A stretch of DNA of 21,978 nucleotides, taken from contig CAIRSC010000017.1 in assembly GCA_903881205.1 (NCBI GenBank), positions 1-21,978 of the forward strand, read 5' to 3'. Positions 21,334 through 21,978 of this stretch are shown here, one piece after another; within the stretch, counting starts at the first letter, position 1; every line of letters begins with the position of its first letter. The notes beneath the pieces are model-generated. The model saw nothing but the letters and a program-made list of their open reading frames with translations, was not told where the DNA came from and searched no databases. Source of the DNA: an uncultured bacterium (lineage in GTDB: Bacteria; Patescibacteriota; Minisyncoccia; Phycocordibacterales; UBA2100). Made by a program: the position numbers and the translations under genes.

Positions 21334-21906
21334 ATGTTGGCTTCCTTGCGCACCTGGCTTCCATTGGCGGTCGGCCTTACCGGCCTCTGTATCCTCATAT
21401 ACGCCTCCGGACAGCAGGTGTACCGGCAGTCGCTCAATGACCCCCAAATCCAAATAACGCAAGACACCGCAGCTCGTATCGCGGAAGGCACGAGTGTGAC
21501 CGGTATCGTACCGAAAGACTCGATAGACATCGCCGCCAGTCTTTCGACATTCGTCGTGGTATACGACGCCAGCGGCAAGCCTATCGCATCCTCGGGCCTT
21601 TTGGACGGGAAAATCCCCGTCCCGCCGCCGGGCGTCTTCGCCTACGCATCTTCCAATAGCGAGGACCGCCTTACCCTCGAGCCGCAAACTGGGGTGCGTA
21701 TCGCTGCCGTCGTGACTGCAATCCATGGAGGCAAGGGATTTGTTCTTGCGGGTCGTAATATGCGTGCCACTGAAGCGCGGATCGGGGACCTGGGGAACAT
21801 GCTGTTCCTGGGGTGGATTGTGCTTATGCTTGCGACATTCGCATCGACGCTCGTATCACGGAAATATATTCGCGATGAAAATGGATATATTCGAATGAAT
21901 CTGTAA
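21334..21906 (+). CDS. Two-helix membrane protein with an extracytoplasmic sensor-like domain, no kinase
   Basis: A 190-residue protein with a membrane helix at about 9-26, an extracytoplasmic domain (about 30-148) and a second helix at about 153-173, ending in a short cytoplasmic tail. The domain has the look of a single-Cache or PAS-like sensor: STFVVVYDASGKPIASSG, KIPVPPPGVFAYA, VRIAAVVTAI and GFVLAGRNM. Similar stand-alone proteins in Firmicutes and CPR genomes have the same PPPGV and VRIAAV blocks. No HAMP, kinase or cyclase region follows; the protein stops soon after helix 2. The next membrane protein gene starts 6 bases downstream, so the two are likely co-transcribed and may work together. 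Confidence 0.72.
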   Translation: MLASLRTWLPLAVGLTGLCILIYASGQQVYRQSLNDPQIQITQDTAARIAEGTSVTGIVPKDSIDIAASLSTFVVVYDASGKPIASSGLLDGKIPVPPPGVFAYASSNSEDRLTLEPQTGVRIAAVVTAIHGGKGFVLAGRNMRATEARIGDLGNMLFLGWIVLMLATFASTLVSRKYIRDENGYIRMNL

Positions 21907-21912
21907 GATCAC

Positions 21913-21978
21913 ATGCTGTACCTTATTAGTCTCGGCGCATTCGTCTCAACGGTCCTCGGCGGGTTGTTCGCACTTCGA
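21913..21978 (+). CDS. Start of a membrane protein gene, cut by the window end (possibly ZIP-type metal permease)
   Basis: The ATG at 21913 opens a frame that stays open for all 22 visible codons, beginning MLYLISLGAF and continuing to GGLFALR. It is a hydrophobic, first-helix-like segment. The gene starts 6 bases after the preceding stop, typical of operon spacing here. The N-terminus resembles ZIP-family permeases of CPR bacteria as I recall them, but 22 residues are not enough to prove it. Confidence 0.4.
   Translation, partial: MLYLISLGAFVSTVLGGLFALR

Overview
The window looks like a chromosomal segment of a Patescibacteria (CPR) bacterium, most likely of the Parcubacteria/Paceibacteria group, with roughly even base composition. 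This assignment is inference. It rests on a secreted DUF3494 protein with a C-terminal peptidoglycan-binding repeat and Leu/Gln coiled coil, several Ala/Ser/Thr-rich secreted proteins of a type common in these genomes, almost no Shine-Dalgarno sequences, and very short leaders. TGA is used as a normal stop, so the recoded Gracilibacteria/Absconditabacteria are excluded. No rRNA, tRNA, CRISPR array, transposase or phage gene was seen, and no gene-free stretch exceeds 300 bases.

Layout. (1) 3-2496: the end of a conserved extracytoplasmic protein and a small one-helix membrane protein, then the start of an efflux operon. (2) 865-6134: membrane fusion protein, RND pump, and a small anchored protein with a two-cysteine motif. 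(3) 6121-6843 on the minus strand: an RluF-like pseudouridine synthase that converges on the efflux operon with a 14-base overlap and shares an overlapping divergent promoter with an ABC-F ATPase (6901-8352). (4) 8397-11762: Obg GTPase, AI-2E-family permease and a hexameric-type glutamate dehydrogenase. (5) 11858-16573: an island of five exported proteins (DUF3494/peptidoglycan-binding, membrane-anchored CAP domain, and three proteins of unknown function), closed by a bidirectional terminator. (6) 16650-19196 on the minus strand: M1 aminopeptidase. (7) 19356-20326: an lmo0937-family micro-protein (50 aa) and a secreted DUF5666-like protein. (8) 20379-21978: aspartate carbamoyltransferase, a sensor-like two-helix membrane protein, and the beginning of another membrane protein.

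How the genes work together. Translation and ribosome functions (RluF-like, ABC-F, Obg) sit in the middle. The rest is weighted to the cell surface: efflux, peptidoglycan binding, CAP, and secreted proteins. The aminopeptidase and glutamate dehydrogenase could feed peptide and amino-acid use in a host- or biomass-dependent cell, but that link is inference.

The most interesting signal is regulatory. Seven genes have a -10-like hexamer 6 to 8 bases before the ATG, which predicts leaderless mRNAs. Three genes for exported proteins (11858, 14326, 15707) instead have a -10-like hexamer whose last base is 60-62 bases before the ATG, a hairpin at the predicted 5' end (52-53 bases before the ATG), and then an unstructured AU-rich stretch without a Shine-Dalgarno. 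This repeated geometry looks like a shared leader design for surface-protein genes.
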